The notes: generated by a model not told the origin, from the letters alone. 64,000 bases of DNA from Mycetohabitans endofungorum (GCF_002927045.1 NZ_PRDW01000002.1:248001-312000); one strand, 5' to 3'. Shown: positions 35,471-45,346, counted from the first letter of the stretch. Program-made: numbers and translations.

Positions 35471-36580
35471 ATGTTTGTCGTTGAGCTTGCGTTGATCGGC
35501 GCGGCGGTCGCGCTGTTGCCTCTCGGTTGGATCCTGTTGCGGGTGCGCTCGGACCGCTATCGCAAGCTGGCCTGGCTGACGATGTTCCTGACGCTGGACC
35601 TCGTGATGTTCGGCGGCTTCACGCGCTTGACCGACTCGGGCTTGGGCTGTCCGGACTGGCCCGGCTGCTATGCCAGTTCGTCGCCGTTTGCCGCGCATGC
35701 GTCGATCGCCGCCGCCTATGCGGCGATGCCGAGCGGACCGGTCAGTGTGATGAAGGCCTGGATCGAGATGACCCACCGCTATTTTGCGATGGCTATCGGG
35801 CTGCTGATCGTGCTGATGACCGCCATCGCGTGGATCCGACGCTGGCGTGGCCAGCCCTTGCCGGCTTCGCCGTGGTGGCCGACCGCGTTGCTGGCGCTGG
35901 TGCTGGTGCAGGGGGCATTCGGCGCGTGGACCGTGACGTTGAAGTTGCAACCGGTGATCGTGACCACACACTTATTGCTTGGCCTCGGATTGCTGGCGGC
36001 GCTCGGCCTGTTCGCGGCGCGCATGACGCCGGCACCGCAGCGGGAGCCGGCCGCCGGCCGCGGTTCCGTGGCCGCGCTCGTCGCGCTTGCACTATTGATC
36101 GTGCAGATCGCACTCGGTGGCTGGGTGAGCACGAATTATGCCATGCTCGCGTGCACCGATTTCCCGACGTGCAATGGGCAATGGGTGCCACCAATGGACT
36201 TCGCGCAGGGATTCCACCTATGGCGGGCCCTCGGCCTGGATACCAACGGCGAGGTGATCACGCAGGACGCACTCGTGGCGATTCACTGGACCCACCGCAC
36301 ATTCGCGATAATCGTCATTGCCTATCTGCTCGGATGGGCGTGGCGCATACGGCGCGTGAAGACACTGACACGGTTGGCCGACGGCGTGCTGGCGGTCGTT
36401 GTGCTGCAGTTCCTGACCGGCCTGTCCAACATCGTGCTGCAATGGCCGCTGCCCGTCGCTGTCGCGCACAACGGCGGCGCGGCGATCCTGCTGTTGCTGG
36501 TTGTCATGTTAAACTGGCGCATTGCCTCCAGCCGCGCCGCTGCCGCCTCGTCGGCGGAATCGAGCCCCGTCACCGCGTGA
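35471..36580 (+). CDS. ctaA: haem A synthase (COX15/CtaA)
   Basis: A 369-residue membrane protein with eight predicted helices that converts haem O to haem A for subunit I. Conserved segments include [20 protein letters not shown], the MTHRYFAM and HWTHRTFA histidine motifs, and [11 protein letters not shown]. The ribosome site before ATG 35471 is weak. ctaB follows after seven bases, consistent with co-translation of the two haem A enzymes. Confidence 0.95.
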   Translation: MFVVELALIGAAVALLPLGWILLRVRSDRYRKLAWLTMFLTLDLVMFGGFTRLTDSGLGCPDWPGCYASSSPFAAHASIAAAYAAMPSGPVSVMKAWIEMTHRYFAMAIGLLIVLMTAIAWIRRWRGQPLPASPWWPTALLALVLVQGAFGAWTVTLKLQPVIVTTHLLLGLGLLAALGLFAARMTPAPQREPAAGRGSVAALVALALLIVQIALGGWVSTNYAMLACTDFPTCNGQWVPPMDFAQGFHLWRALGLDTNGEVITQDALVAIHWTHRTFAIIVIAYLLGWAWRIRRVKTLTRLADGVLAVVVLQFLTGLSNIVLQWPLPVAVAHNGGAAILLLLVVMLNWRIASSRAAAASSAESSPVTA

Positions 36581-36587
36581 TTCACGA

Positions 36588-37493
36588 ATGGACAGTACAA
36601 CGCTTCGTCACTCGTCCGGCAGCCGCATCGCACAATATTTTGCGTTGACCAAGCCGCGTGTCACCCAGCTCGCCGTGTTCTGCGCGGTGATCGGCATGTT
36701 CCTGTCCACGCCCGGCATGGTGCCGTGGCAGAAATTGGTCGGCGGCACGATCGGCATTTGGCTGTTCGCCGGCGCGGCGTTTGCGATCAATTGCCTGGTC
36801 GAGCAGCGTATCGACGCGATGATGCGGCGTACCGCGTGGCGCCCGTCGGCGCGCGGCGAGATCACGCCGGCGCAGATCCTGACCTTTTCCGCGGTGCTCG
36901 GCGGGCTGGGCATGGGGACGCTGTACGCGTTCACGAACGCGTTGACGATGTGGCTGACGTTCGCGACGTTTATTGGTTACGCGGTCATCTATACGATCCT
37001 GCTGAAGCCGGCCACGCCGCAGAACATCGTGATCGGCGGCGCCTCGGGCGCGATGCCGCCCGCGCTAGGCTGGGCGGCAGTGCAGGGCACGGTGCCGGGC
37101 GACGCGTGGATCCTCGTGCTGATCATCTTCGTATGGACGCCACCGCATTTCTGGGCGTTGGCGCTGTATCGTCGCCAGGACTACGAGAGCGCGAAGTTGC
37201 CGATGCTGCCCGTTACCCATGGCGTGCAGTTCACTGCGCTGCATATCCTGTTGTACACGCTCGTGTTGTTCGCCGTCACGCTGATGCCGTTCGTCTCAGA
37301 CATGAGCGGGGTGCTGTACCTCGCCAGCGCGGTCGTGCTCGGCGTACTGTTTCTGAGCTACGCATGGAAGATGTATCGCGACTATTCGGACGAGATCGCG
37401 CGCAAGACATTCCGGTATTCGATCGTCTATTTGTCGCTGTTGTTCGTTGCATTGCTGATCGATCACTACGCGCGCGGTTGGATCGGCTTCTGA
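36588..37493 (+). CDS. ctaB: protohaem IX farnesyltransferase (haem O synthase)
   Basis: A 301-residue UbiA-family prenyltransferase that adds farnesyl to haem B. The first aspartate-rich motif is [16 protein letters not shown] and the second region is [17 protein letters not shown]; about nine helices are expected. ATG 36588 gives the conserved start before [12 protein letters not shown]. Its stop overlaps the SCO start by one base (TGATG). Confidence 0.97.
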   Translation: MDSTTLRHSSGSRIAQYFALTKPRVTQLAVFCAVIGMFLSTPGMVPWQKLVGGTIGIWLFAGAAFAINCLVEQRIDAMMRRTAWRPSARGEITPAQILTFSAVLGGLGMGTLYAFTNALTMWLTFATFIGYAVIYTILLKPATPQNIVIGGASGAMPPALGWAAVQGTVPGDAWILVLIIFVWTPPHFWALALYRRQDYESAKLPMLPVTHGVQFTALHILLYTLVLFAVTLMPFVSDMSGVLYLASAVVLGVLFLSYAWKMYRDYSDEIARKTFRYSIVYLSLLFVALLIDHYARGWIGF

Positions 37494-38164
37494 TGTCGGC
37501 GCGCGCTTTTTCCCATCTTCTGGCAGCGGCCCGGGTGGTATCCGGTCTACGCGAAGCGGCTCGCGCGAGCCACGGTGGGTTGCGGCGCGCGGTGGCCGCA
37601 GTCATGGTTGGCACGGCGCTCGCATTGGTTAGCTGCGGCGACAAGCCGGCGTTCATGAACGTCGACATCACCGGCGCGAGCCAGTTCGGCACCGACTTCG
37701 CGCTTGCCGATACCAACGGCCACGTACGTACACTGGCCGATTTCAAAGGCAAGGTGGTGGTGCTGTTCTTCGGCTACCTGCACTGCCCAGATGTGTGCCC
37801 GACGACGATGGCCGAACTCGCACAAGCGATGCAGCAATTGGGCGACCAGGCAAAACGCGTGCAGGTGCTGTTCGTCACGCTCGACCCGCAACGCGACAGT
37901 GCGCCGTTGCTCGCACAGTACGTTGCGGCGTTCAACCCGTCGTTCATCGGTCTGCGGCCTGCCAACGACGTACAGCTGTCGAAGGTGACCAAGTCGTTTC
38001 GCGTGTACTACGCGAAAGTGCCGGGCAAGGACGGTGCCGATTACACGGTGGATCACACTGCCGCGAGCTACGTGTTCGATCCTGCCGGCAAGCTGCGGCT
38101 ATTCGCGCGCGACGGCCAGGGCCCCACGCCGTGGGTACACGACATCAAGTTGTTGCTCGACTAG
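37493..38164 (+). CDS. SCO1/SenC copper chaperone lipoprotein
   Basis: A 223-residue SCO protein. After a long N-terminus comes a signal sequence with the lipobox-like VSC (Cys48) and a thioredoxin-fold domain with the copper ligands CPDVC and the histidine of DHTAASYVFDP. It delivers copper to the CuA centre of subunit II. The ATG at 37493 overlaps the ctaB stop, so the two are coupled. It is the last gene of the oxidase cluster. Confidence 0.95.
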   Translation: MSARAFSHLLAAARVVSGLREAARASHGGLRRAVAAVMVGTALALVSCGDKPAFMNVDITGASQFGTDFALADTNGHVRTLADFKGKVVVLFFGYLHCPDVCPTTMAELAQAMQQLGDQAKRVQVLFVTLDPQRDSAPLLAQYVAAFNPSFIGLRPANDVQLSKVTKSFRVYYAKVPGKDGADYTVDHTAASYVFDPAGKLRLFARDGQGPTPWVHDIKLLLD

Positions 38165-38304
38165 GCTGGCCCGGTAGTCGGGAGTTGGTAGTCAGTAGCC
38201 CAACGATCTCTCCCGTAAAAGCATAAGCGTATGCGTATTCGGTAGTTCACTTCATTAGTGCAGCCATGCGACCATCGTGTTCTTAAAATTGAGGTGGGGT
38301 ACCC

Positions 38305-39108
38305 ATGCTACGCAGAACACTACTGAAAACACTGTCCATCGTCGCAATGGCAGCTGCATTGTCGAACGTTGCGCGAGCCGATCCGGTGCTGCGCGTGGGC
38401 ACGATGAGCGGCCCGGACGCGCAGATCTGGGTGGAAGTGGCGAAGGTGGCGGCGAAGAACGGCTTGAAGATCAAGGTCATCGAATTCAATGACTACGTGC
38501 AGCCGGATGCCGCGCTCGATGCCGGCGACCTGGACGCGAACGGCTTTCAGCACCAGCCGTTCCTGGACAGCCAGATCAAGCAGCGCGGCTACAAGATTGT
38601 GAACGTGGGCCTAACCTATGTGTCGCCGATGGGCTTCTACTCGAAGAAATTCAAGTCGTTGAAGGATCTGCCGGAAGGCGCCAAAGTCGGTATCCAGAAC
38701 GATCCGTCCAACGGCAACCGCGCGCTGTTGCTACTGCAGAAATACGGGATCATCAAGCTGAAGGCCGGTGCGGGCGTGGGCGGCATAAACGCGACGCCGC
38801 TGGATGTGATTGAGAATCCAAAGAAGATCAAGTTGGTCGAGTTGGATGCCGCGCAGATGCCGCGCTCGCTCGATGACCTGGCTGCCGCAGCAATCAATAA
38901 CAACTACGCGGTGAGCGCTGGCTTTTCGCCAACCAAGGATGCGATCGCGATCGAAGACCTGAAGGGACCGTATGCGAACCTGATTGCCGTGCGCGTGCAG
39001 GACAAGGACAAGCCGTGGGTGAAGAAGCTGGTGGCCGCGTACGAGTCCGACGATATTCGCAAGTTCCTCGAGACGCAATTTAAGGGCGCGATTTTGCCCG
39101 CCTTCTAA
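38305..39108 (+). CDS. metQ: MetQ/NlpA-family methionine-binding protein (orphan)
   Basis: A 267-residue periplasmic binding protein of the NlpA family, which feeds D- or L-methionine to the MetNI ABC transporter. The signal peptide ends near VARAD and has no lipobox cysteine, so it is soluble. Family features are DYVQPDAALDAGDLDANGFQHQPFLD, KVGIQNDPSNGNRALLLLQKYG and AAAINNNYA. No metN or metI gene is adjacent: upstream is the SCO gene and downstream a gap and cydX. It may work with a MetNI pair elsewhere or be a leftover. Confidence 0.9.
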   Translation: MLRRTLLKTLSIVAMAAALSNVARADPVLRVGTMSGPDAQIWVEVAKVAAKNGLKIKVIEFNDYVQPDAALDAGDLDANGFQHQPFLDSQIKQRGYKIVNVGLTYVSPMGFYSKKFKSLKDLPEGAKVGIQNDPSNGNRALLLLQKYGIIKLKAGAGVGGINATPLDVIENPKKIKLVELDAAQMPRSLDDLAAAAINNNYAVSAGFSPTKDAIAIEDLKGPYANLIAVRVQDKDKPWVKKLVAAYESDDIRKFLETQFKGAILPAF

Positions 39109-39375
39109 GGCGTTACGCCCGTGGCCGGCTGCCGGGCAGGGCGTTCCGGCTACAGGGCCTACCTCCACACGGGGCCGCTCGCCGTATGGGCGGCTTGCCG
39201 CGCCCGGCTATGTCGGCCGCGCATGAAGGCGCTGAGCCCGCATAAGCGCCGCGCGGCCTTTCTCCCGCTGATGCCCGGCCGACAGCCCGCATGCTGACGC
39301 TTCATGCGGCGGCGATTTAGGCGAGGCGCGCGGGATCGGTGAAAACCGTCAGCCGGCACCGGCCATTTCAGCGCG

Positions 39376-39498
39376 TTACTTCTCCGTGTTAGGCTCTGCA
39401 AATCTCTGTGCGTCGCGATGCGACTCGAGCCACATCGCGTTGATGACGCCGAACGCGAGTGCGACGCCAATACCCAATATCCAGCTGAAATACCACAT
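39376..39498 (-). CDS. cydX: cytochrome bd oxidase small subunit CydX
   Basis: A 40-residue single-helix protein starting MWYFSWILGIGVALAFGV and ending with a charged tail, the hallmark of CydX (YbgT), which stabilises the haems of cytochrome bd. It is too short for ordinary ORF calling. It lies 40 bases downstream of cydB on the same strand. The 267 bases between it and metQ show no gene. Confidence 0.93.
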   Translation of the reverse strand: MWYFSWILGIGVALAFGVINAMWLESHRDAQRFAEPNTEK

Positions 39499-39538
39499 GC
39501 TCTGCTCCGTCAGATCGGTCGATTGAAGTAAGCGCGGC

Positions 39539-40678
39539 TCAGTACATCGAGTGCGTGTTGCTTTGCACCCCTTGCTCGGTGACCTTGCCGCGCATCACGC
39601 GATAGACCCAGCCGGTGTACAGCATGATCAGCGGCACGAACACGATCACCACGATCAGCATGATGCCCAGCGTGCGGTGGCTCGACGTCGAGTCCCACAG
39701 CGTCAGGCTGCTGGCCGGGTCCAGCGACGATGGCATGATGAATGGGAACATCGAGAAGCCTGCGGTCAGGATCACGCCGGTCACCAGCAGCCCCGTCATG
39801 ATGAAGCCCATCACGGTGAAGCGCGACGAGGCAAGCGCCAGTGCGAGCACGCCGGCCACGATGCCCAGCGCCGGCGCGAGCATCATCCATGGGTAGGTGA
39901 TGTAGTTGGCCATCCACAGGCCGGGCGCGGCGGCCACGCGCTTGAGCAGCGGATTGGCCAGCGCGTCCAGCGGCGCCGCGCGGGTGATCTCGAAGCCGGT
40001 GATGCGGGTGGCCACGAGGATGCCGGCCATAATGAACAGCACGACCGTGATCAGCGACGCGATGCGCAACACGTGCGACGCGCGGCGCGCTACTGCCCCT
40101 TCGGTCTTGATGCGCAGGAACGCGGCGCCGTGCGCGACCAGCATGCCGACGCTGACCGCGCCACACAGCACCGCGAACGGGTTCAGCAGCGCGAAGAAGC
40201 TGCCATGGTAGCTCACGCGCAGCTCGTCGTCGAAACGGAATGGCACGCCTTGCAGCAGGTTGCCAAACGCGACGCCGAACACCAGCGCCGGAATCGCGCT
40301 ACCGGCGAACAACGCCCAGTCCCAGCTCGTGCGCCACCGCGGATCGTCGCGCTTAGCGCGGTACTCGAAGCCGACCGGTCTCATGAACAGCGCGAACAAC
40401 ACCAGCAGCATCGCGAAATAGAAGCCGGAAAAGGAAGCGGCGTAGACCAGCGGCCACGCGGCGAACATTGCGCCGCCGGCCGTGATCAGCCACACTTGGT
40501 TGCCTTCCCAGGTGGGACCAATCGCGTTGATGATCACGCGGCGTTCGGTGTCGGTCTTGCCGATGAACGGCAGCAGTGTGCCGACACCCATGTCGAAGCC
40601 GTCGGTGAGCGCGAAGCCGAGCAGCAAGACGCCGATCAGCACCCACCAAATGACCTTCAAAGTCGGATAGTCAAACAT
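39539..40678 (-). CDS. cydB: cytochrome bd ubiquinol oxidase subunit II
   Basis: A 379-residue subunit with nine or so membrane helices. The start [31 protein letters not shown] and the [15 protein letters not shown] and FRDDE-like segments are characteristic. ATG 40678 is preferred to the in-frame ATG seven codons upstream. It follows cydA by 45 bases. Confidence 0.97.
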   Translation of the reverse strand: MFDYPTLKVIWWVLIGVLLLGFALTDGFDMGVGTLLPFIGKTDTERRVIINAIGPTWEGNQVWLITAGGAMFAAWPLVYAASFSGFYFAMLLVLFALFMRPVGFEYRAKRDDPRWRTSWDWALFAGSAIPALVFGVAFGNLLQGVPFRFDDELRVSYHGSFFALLNPFAVLCGAVSVGMLVAHGAAFLRIKTEGAVARRASHVLRIASLITVVLFIMAGILVATRITGFEITRAAPLDALANPLLKRVAAAPGLWMANYITYPWMMLAPALGIVAGVLALALASSRFTVMGFIMTGLLVTGVILTAGFSMFPFIMPSSLDPASSLTLWDSTSSHRTLGIMLIVVIVFVPLIMLYTGWVYRVMRGKVTEQGVQSNTHSMY

Positions 40679-40723
40679 AGTGATTTTGTCCAGTAACAAA
40701 GGCTTCGATCCACGGCATCAGGC

Positions 40724-42337
40724 TTACCCTGCGTGAGACAGCTGTTGGGTTTCGTAAGCTGTTGCGTCGTCATGCTGCTGCTGCGGCTGCTCGTGGTGGT
40801 AGCGGCCGGTATGTAGCGACGACGGCCCGAGTCTTGCATACTTAAACATCAGCGTGATCTCGACGATAAATAGCACCGTGTAGAACAAGACGAACCCGCC
40901 GATGCTCAAGTAAAGGTCTAAAGGCGCCAGGCTGGAGGCTGATGAGAACGTTGGCAGCACACCGGCGATCGTCCACGGCTGGCGGCCCATTTCGGCGACG
41001 ATCCAGCCAAACTCGGCAGCGAGCCACGGCAACGGGATCGCCCAGACGCACCAGCGCAGGAACCAGCGCCGGCTCTCATGCGCCACGCTGCGCGTGGCGC
41101 AGAACCAGAAGGCGAGCACAAATGTCACGAGGAACAGGATGCCTAGACCGACCATCAGCCGGAATGACCAGAACACCGGTGCCACGGGAGGAATCGAGTG
41201 CTTGGCCGCCTCGGCGATTTGCGCGTCAGTCGCATTCAGCACGTCCGGTGCATAGCGCTTGACGAGCAGCCCGTAGCCGAGGTTGTTCTTGTGGGCGTCA
41301 AACACCGCGCGCGTTGCATCGGACGTGTCGCCCTGCTTCATCTTTTGCAGTGCCCCGTACGCGACGATACCGTTGCGAATGCGCTGCTCGTTCTGAGAGA
41401 TCAGATCGCGCAGCCCGACCACGGGCTCGTCGATCGAGCGCGTGGCGATCAACCCCAGCGCGTAGGGTATGCGCAGCGCGTAGTCGGTGCGCTGCTCGTC
41501 CTGGTTCGGCAATCCGAATACGGTGAATGCAGCCGGTGCCGGCTCAGTGGTCCATTCCGATTCGATCGCGGCGAGTTTGGCTTGCTGAACTTCGCCGGTC
41601 GTGTAACCCGACTCGTCGCCGAGCACGATCACGCACAGCGTCGAGGCCAGCCCAAAGCCGGCCGCGACGGCAAACGAGCGCAATGCGAAGTCAACATCGC
41701 GCTTCTTCAACAGGTACCACGAGGATACACCGAGCACGAACATCGCTGCCGTCACATAGCCTGCCGACACGGTATGGACGAACTTGACCTGCGCAACCGG
41801 ATTGAACACCACCTCAGACAAGCTGGTTAGTTCCATGCGCATCGTCTCGTAATTGAACTCAGCGCCGACCGGATTGTTCATCCAGCCGTTGGCGATCAGG
41901 ATCCACAACGCCGACAGGTTCGAGCCAAGTGCAACGAGGAACGTGACGATCAGATGCCCGACGCGCGACAGCCGGTTCCAGCCAAAGAACATGAGTCCAA
42001 CGAACGTCGATTCGAGGAAGAACGCCATCAGGCCCTCTACCGCGAGCGGCACGCCGAAAATATCGCCGACGTAGTGAGAGTAGTACGACCAGTTCGTGCC
42101 GAACTGGAACTCCAGCGTGATGCCGGTCACCACGCCCATCGCAAAGTTGATGCCGAACAGCTTGGCCCAGAACTGGGTCATGTCTTTGTAGACCTGCTTG
42201 CGGGTCATCACATAGACGGCTTCCATGATGACCAACAGCCAGGACAGACCCAGCGTCAGTGGGACGAAAAGAAAGTGGTACAGCGCAGTAATGGCGAACT
42301 GCAGCCGCGAAAGGTCGACGACTTCGCTACTTATCAT
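40724..42337 (-). CDS. cydA: cytochrome bd ubiquinol oxidase subunit I
   Basis: A 537-residue subunit carrying haems b558, b595 and d. The conserved SRLQFAITALYHFLFVPLTLG with the haem-ligand histidine, GRQPWTIAGVLPT, and a long Q-loop of the E. coli bd-I type (GDESGYTTGEVQQAKLAAIESEW with the quinol-binding Lys and Glu) are all visible. It oxidises ubiquinol and reduces oxygen with high affinity. ATG 42337 is preferred to GTG 42346. Its start overlaps the end of cydP, suggesting coupling. The C-terminal tail is His/Gln-rich. Confidence 0.97.
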   Translation of the reverse strand: MISSEVVDLSRLQFAITALYHFLFVPLTLGLSWLLVIMEAVYVMTRKQVYKDMTQFWAKLFGINFAMGVVTGITLEFQFGTNWSYYSHYVGDIFGVPLAVEGLMAFFLESTFVGLMFFGWNRLSRVGHLIVTFLVALGSNLSALWILIANGWMNNPVGAEFNYETMRMELTSLSEVVFNPVAQVKFVHTVSAGYVTAAMFVLGVSSWYLLKKRDVDFALRSFAVAAGFGLASTLCVIVLGDESGYTTGEVQQAKLAAIESEWTTEPAPAAFTVFGLPNQDEQRTDYALRIPYALGLIATRSIDEPVVGLRDLISQNEQRIRNGIVAYGALQKMKQGDTSDATRAVFDAHKNNLGYGLLVKRYAPDVLNATDAQIAEAAKHSIPPVAPVFWSFRLMVGLGILFLVTFVLAFWFCATRSVAHESRRWFLRWCVWAIPLPWLAAEFGWIVAEMGRQPWTIAGVLPTFSSASSLAPLDLYLSIGGFVLFYTVLFIVEITLMFKYARLGPSSLHTGRYHHEQPQQQHDDATAYETQQLSHAG

Positions 42338-42605
42338 GATGATCACCTGAAGCGGGCGGATGTGTTGCGGGCACCGACAACAGCGCTTGCGCGACCTGGG
42401 CCGGCGGCAGTTCCATGTGCGGTGCCTGGGGATGACTGAACAACGTGTACTTGAAGACGAGCAGGATCGCGACCTTGGCCATCACAACCAGTGTCAACTC
42501 GCGAACCAGTCCAGGGCGGTGCAGGATCGCGGCTAGCAGACCGGAGCGCTGCGCAGGGCCGGCACAGTCGGTATCGGTGCTATGGCGAACGTCATGGCTG
42601 AGCAT
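42327..42605 (-). CDS. cydP: cytochrome oxidase putative small subunit CydP
   Basis: A 92-residue protein with one membrane helix (ELTLVVMAKVAILLVFKYTLF) and a Pro/Ala-rich C-terminal tail ending HHDK. Its position directly upstream of cydA, overlapping its start by about ten bases, and the helix sequence match the CydP family of betaproteobacterial cyd operons. The N-terminus is uncertain: ATG 42605 is used, but the frame is open to 42641. Confidence 0.82.
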   Translation of the reverse strand: MLSHDVRHSTDTDCAGPAQRSGLLAAILHRPGLVRELTLVVMAKVAILLVFKYTLFSHPQAPHMELPPAQVAQALLSVPATHPPASGDHHDK

Positions 42606-42763
42606 AGTGTTTCGTGGGCTGCGCGGCAGGCGCGACTTCAACGAAACTCATTTTATAGATGGGGGATAATGAGGGGCAGTTATTGCAGCGCGTCAAACCG
42701 CCGCATTTTCACCGTGCTGCAGCCTCGCGCCTCGGTGTTGTGTCGATTTGTCGCGGTGCAAAC

Positions 42764-42784
42764 AAAAAACCGGCCGAAGCCGGT
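42764..42784 (-). terminator. rho-independent terminator of rpoH
   Basis: On the minus strand ACCGGC-TTCG-GCCGGT is followed by a run of T residues, 25 bases past the rpoH stop. The TTCG tetraloop makes it strong. Confidence 0.9.
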
Positions 42785-42808
42785 CTGACGAGTGGGCGCG
42801 GCAAACGC

Positions 42809-43735
42809 TCACGCATACTGCTGCAGCGCGCCGCGCATCTTCTTCATCGCACTCGCCTCGATTTGGCGGATACGCTCAGCGGACACGCCGAACTCGTCGG
42901 CCAGTTCGTGCAGCGTCGCGCCGCCCGAGCCGTCGTCCTGCACCTGCAGCCAGCGCGCTTCGATGATACGACGGCTGCGCGCATCGAGGGATTCAAGCGC
43001 ATCGGCCAGGCCTTCAGTCTGCAGCAGGTCGCGCTGGCGTGACGCGAGCACCGCGGTCGGCTCGGTACGCGAGTCGGCCAGGTAGGCGATCGGCGCGAAT
43101 GATTCCTCGCCGTCCTCGAACTGTCCTTCGAGCGCGATATCGCCGCCGGCCAGCCGCGTCTCCATCTCGGTCACTTCTTCGCGCTTGACGTTCAGTTCCT
43201 TCGCGAGCCCTGCGATCTCGTCCGGTGTGAAGGGCTGCATGCCCTGCTTGTGGCTGCGCAGATTGAAGAACAGCTTACGCTGCGCCTTTGTCGTTGCGAC
43301 TTTCACCATGCGCCAGTTGCGCAGGATGTATTCATGGATCTCGGCCTTGATCCAATGAATCGCATACGACACCAGCCGTACATTCTGGCGCGGATCGAAG
43401 CGCTTGACGGCCTTCATCAGGCCGATGTTGCCTTCCTGAATCAGGTCCGCGTGAGGCAGGCCGTAACCTAGATAGTTGCGCGCGATCGACACGACCAGCC
43501 GCAGATGCGACAGCACCAGCTGGCGTGCGGCATCCAGGTTGTTCTGCTCACGGTATTCGGTCGCAAGACGCGTTTCGTCGGCCTGCGACAACAGCGGGAT
43601 GCGGTTGACCGCCTGAATGTAAGCGTCCAAATTGCCCAACGTACCCGGCAGCATCGACTTCGAGGCGAGCGCCAGCGCGCCCGCGCCAGCCGGCGCCAGG
43701 CTTGCAGGGGGCGGTAGGGTCATTGCGTTGCTCAC
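42809..43735 (-). CDS. rpoH: RNA polymerase heat-shock sigma factor
   Basis: A 308-residue sigma-32. Region 2 is intact (HLRLVVSIARNYLGYGLPHADLIQEGNIGLMKAVKRFDP), the RpoH box QRKLFFNLRS is present, and region 4 contains the helix-turn-helix TLHELADEFGVSAERIRQIE. The start is GTG 43735, eight bases after AAGGAG; the frame runs ten codons further but without a ribosome site. Its promoter is covered by a perfect CIRCE element, so HrcA repression is expected, adding a second layer to the usual control of sigma-32. Confidence 0.96.
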   Translation of the reverse strand: MSNAMTLPPPASLAPAGAGALALASKSMLPGTLGNLDAYIQAVNRIPLLSQADETRLATEYREQNNLDAARQLVLSHLRLVVSIARNYLGYGLPHADLIQEGNIGLMKAVKRFDPRQNVRLVSYAIHWIKAEIHEYILRNWRMVKVATTKAQRKLFFNLRSHKQGMQPFTPDEIAGLAKELNVKREEVTEMETRLAGGDIALEGQFEDGEESFAPIAYLADSRTEPTAVLASRQRDLLQTEGLADALESLDARSRRIIEARWLQVQDDGSGGATLHELADEFGVSAERIRQIEASAMKKMRGALQQYA

Positions 43736-43794
43736 TCGTCTTACTCCTTGTATCGGCAGCTTCATGCGCTATTGCGCAAACGGCGTTCCTGTAC

Positions 43795-43824
43795 ATCTTA
43801 GCACTCAATGCCACGGAGTGCTAA
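43795..43824 (-). promoter_or_regulatory. CIRCE operator (HrcA site) over the rpoH promoter
   Basis: TTAGCACTC at 43798-43806 and GAGTGCTAA at 43816-43824 form a perfect CIRCE element with the standard nine-base spacer. On the minus strand TTAGCA (-35) and TAAGAT (-10), 18 bases apart, coincide with the element's two arms, so HrcA binding would block polymerase directly. The rest of the 314-base gap to pagL shows no gene. Confidence 0.92.
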
Positions 43825-44049
43825 GCCGTTAGGCTGACGGTGGCGCAGCAGGTTCTATTCGGCTATTGATATGGTTATTTTAATAGCTTTTTTGCGACTC
43901 GCGGGCGCGGATAGAAGTTCCCTCCGGCGCGCGGGGTGAGTATAAGGCGGGGAAGGCGGCAAAGAGTGCGTATTGAGCAGCGATCCGCGCGGCGACCTAA
44001 AATGGCGGGCGAACCACGTTGTCAGTGCTTGCCTAATATTTGGAGAACA

Positions 44050-44628
44050 ATGAATACGTTCACGACGGAGCACGGCCCAGCGGCGCCGGCGCGGCGCGTG
44101 CTGCGCGCAGCGTTGGCGGCACTGGCGCTGGCTGCCAGCGCGGCAGCCCATGCGGACCGGTTTGGCGTACAGCTCAGCGGCGGGCTTGGCGACCGCCACA
44201 TCAAGAAGGGCGACCTGGCGCTGGTATGGGATCCGGACCTGACGTGGTGGGATACGGGATCCTGGCACTTTGCGCTGGTCGGCGAGATGCATGTGTCGTA
44301 TTGGCACACGGACGAAGGTGACGTGCATTCGAACATCGGCGAGTTTGGCATGACGCCGGTGGTGCGCTTCATCAAGAATAGCGGCCAGGTTCGTCCGTAT
44401 GTCGAGGCCGGCGTGGGCGTGCGGTTGTTGACGCACCCGCGCATCTCAGCGCGTTTCACCGTCTCGTCGGCGTTCCAGTTCGCGGACATGGTTGGCGTGG
44501 GCATGCAGTTCGGCGAGCGCCAGCAGTATCAGGCGGGATTTCGTTTCCAACATGTGTCCAATGGCGGTATCAAGCAGCCGAATCCTGGTATAAATTTCAC
44601 CCAGCTTTATCTGCAATACAACTTCTGA
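44050..44628 (+). CDS. pagL: lipid A 3-O-deacylase (PagL family)
   Basis: A 192-residue outer-membrane beta-barrel hydrolase that removes the 3-O acyl chain of lipid A. The start ATG 44050 follows TGGAGAACA and gives a signal peptide ending AAHADR. The C-terminal FRFQHVSNGGIKQPNPG contains the catalytic His-x-Ser-Asn motif, and the last residues (LYLQYNF) end in Phe as in outer-membrane barrels. It is divergent from rpoH. Modifying lipid A could matter for host interaction, but that is inference. Confidence 0.93.
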   Translation: MNTFTTEHGPAAPARRVLRAALAALALAASAAAHADRFGVQLSGGLGDRHIKKGDLALVWDPDLTWWDTGSWHFALVGEMHVSYWHTDEGDVHSNIGEFGMTPVVRFIKNSGQVRPYVEAGVGVRLLTHPRISARFTVSSAFQFADMVGVGMQFGERQQYQAGFRFQHVSNGGIKQPNPGINFTQLYLQYNF

Positions 44629-44674
44629 AGCGGGCGTCACGCTCGGCCCGTTTCGCGTTTGAAGTGAGGCACAG

Positions 44675-45058
44675 ATGGCGGCCAAGGTTATTGAGACGAT
44701 CCGGGGGGTGGAGCGCGAGCGCTTTCAAGCGATGGTTGACGGCAACGGCGAGTTGTTGGACGCGTTAATTGCCGACCACGCCAGCTATGTGCATACGAAT
44801 GGCAAGCGCGAAAGCAAACAGCAAGTGATCGATTCGATCGTCGGCGGCCGGCGGCGCTATCGGCAGATCGAGGTGCAGAGCCAGAAGATCGTGCCGCTGT
44901 CCCACGATATTTGCATGGTGAACGGGCGCGTGCTGATCGAGATGGAAGCCAACAGCGGCGCACTCGTGTACCCGATTGCCTACACGGCGGTCCAGGCAAA
45001 TGACAACGGGCACTGGCGTCTGGTCGCTTGGCATGCGACGCGCTGCGCGGTAGAGTGA
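44675..45058 (+). CDS. NTF2-like (DUF4440) family protein
   Basis: A 127-residue protein with the cystatin-like NTF2 fold: VERERFQAMVDGNGELLDALIADHASYVHTNG at the start, and HDICMVNGRVLIE and WRLVAWHATR strands later. Members include isomerase-like and ligand-binding proteins, but no catalytic pair can be named. It follows pagL by 46 bases and may share its transcript. The 288 bases after it show no gene; they contain a small CGTAC-AAAAA-GTACG hairpin near 45270. Confidence 0.8.
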   Translation: MAAKVIETIRGVERERFQAMVDGNGELLDALIADHASYVHTNGKRESKQQVIDSIVGGRRRYRQIEVQSQKIVPLSHDICMVNGRVLIEMEANSGALVYPIAYTAVQANDNGHWRLVAWHATRCAVE

Positions 45059-45346
45059 GCCGGCGCCACCGGGCTTCGTGTCGCAAGCCGGGAGGCGGCC
45101 GCGGGGGCGCCGCGCAGCGAATCGAAAGTGCGTTCGATGATGCCGTCATGAGCGCTAGTAAGGATTTTGCGGCCCGATGCGAAACACTGTGCCGTTGTAC
45201 GAATGTGCGTGAGTGACTCGCGCATGAGGTAATTTGGCCACGATGCCAAGATGCTATATTGATGTCGCGTACAAAAAGTACGTCATAGTGTATGCAGACA
45301 ACGCAGGTGGACAGCGTTGCTGATCGGCCGCAACGGCGCGATGCGC

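Noticed and set aside
38165-38304. Possible SAM riboswitch before metQ
   Set aside because: The 140-base leader lacks the conserved helices and core sequences of SAM riboswitches as far as can be seen by eye.
39551-40696. 381-residue His/Arg/Gln-rich frame on the plus strand
   Set aside because: Antisense to cydB, a well-conserved membrane protein; the composition is what an antisense membrane gene gives.
42606-42808. FNR/ANR box ahead of the cyd genes
   Set aside because: No TTGAT-N4-ATCAA-like sequence was found in the region between rpoH and cydP, although oxygen control would be expected.
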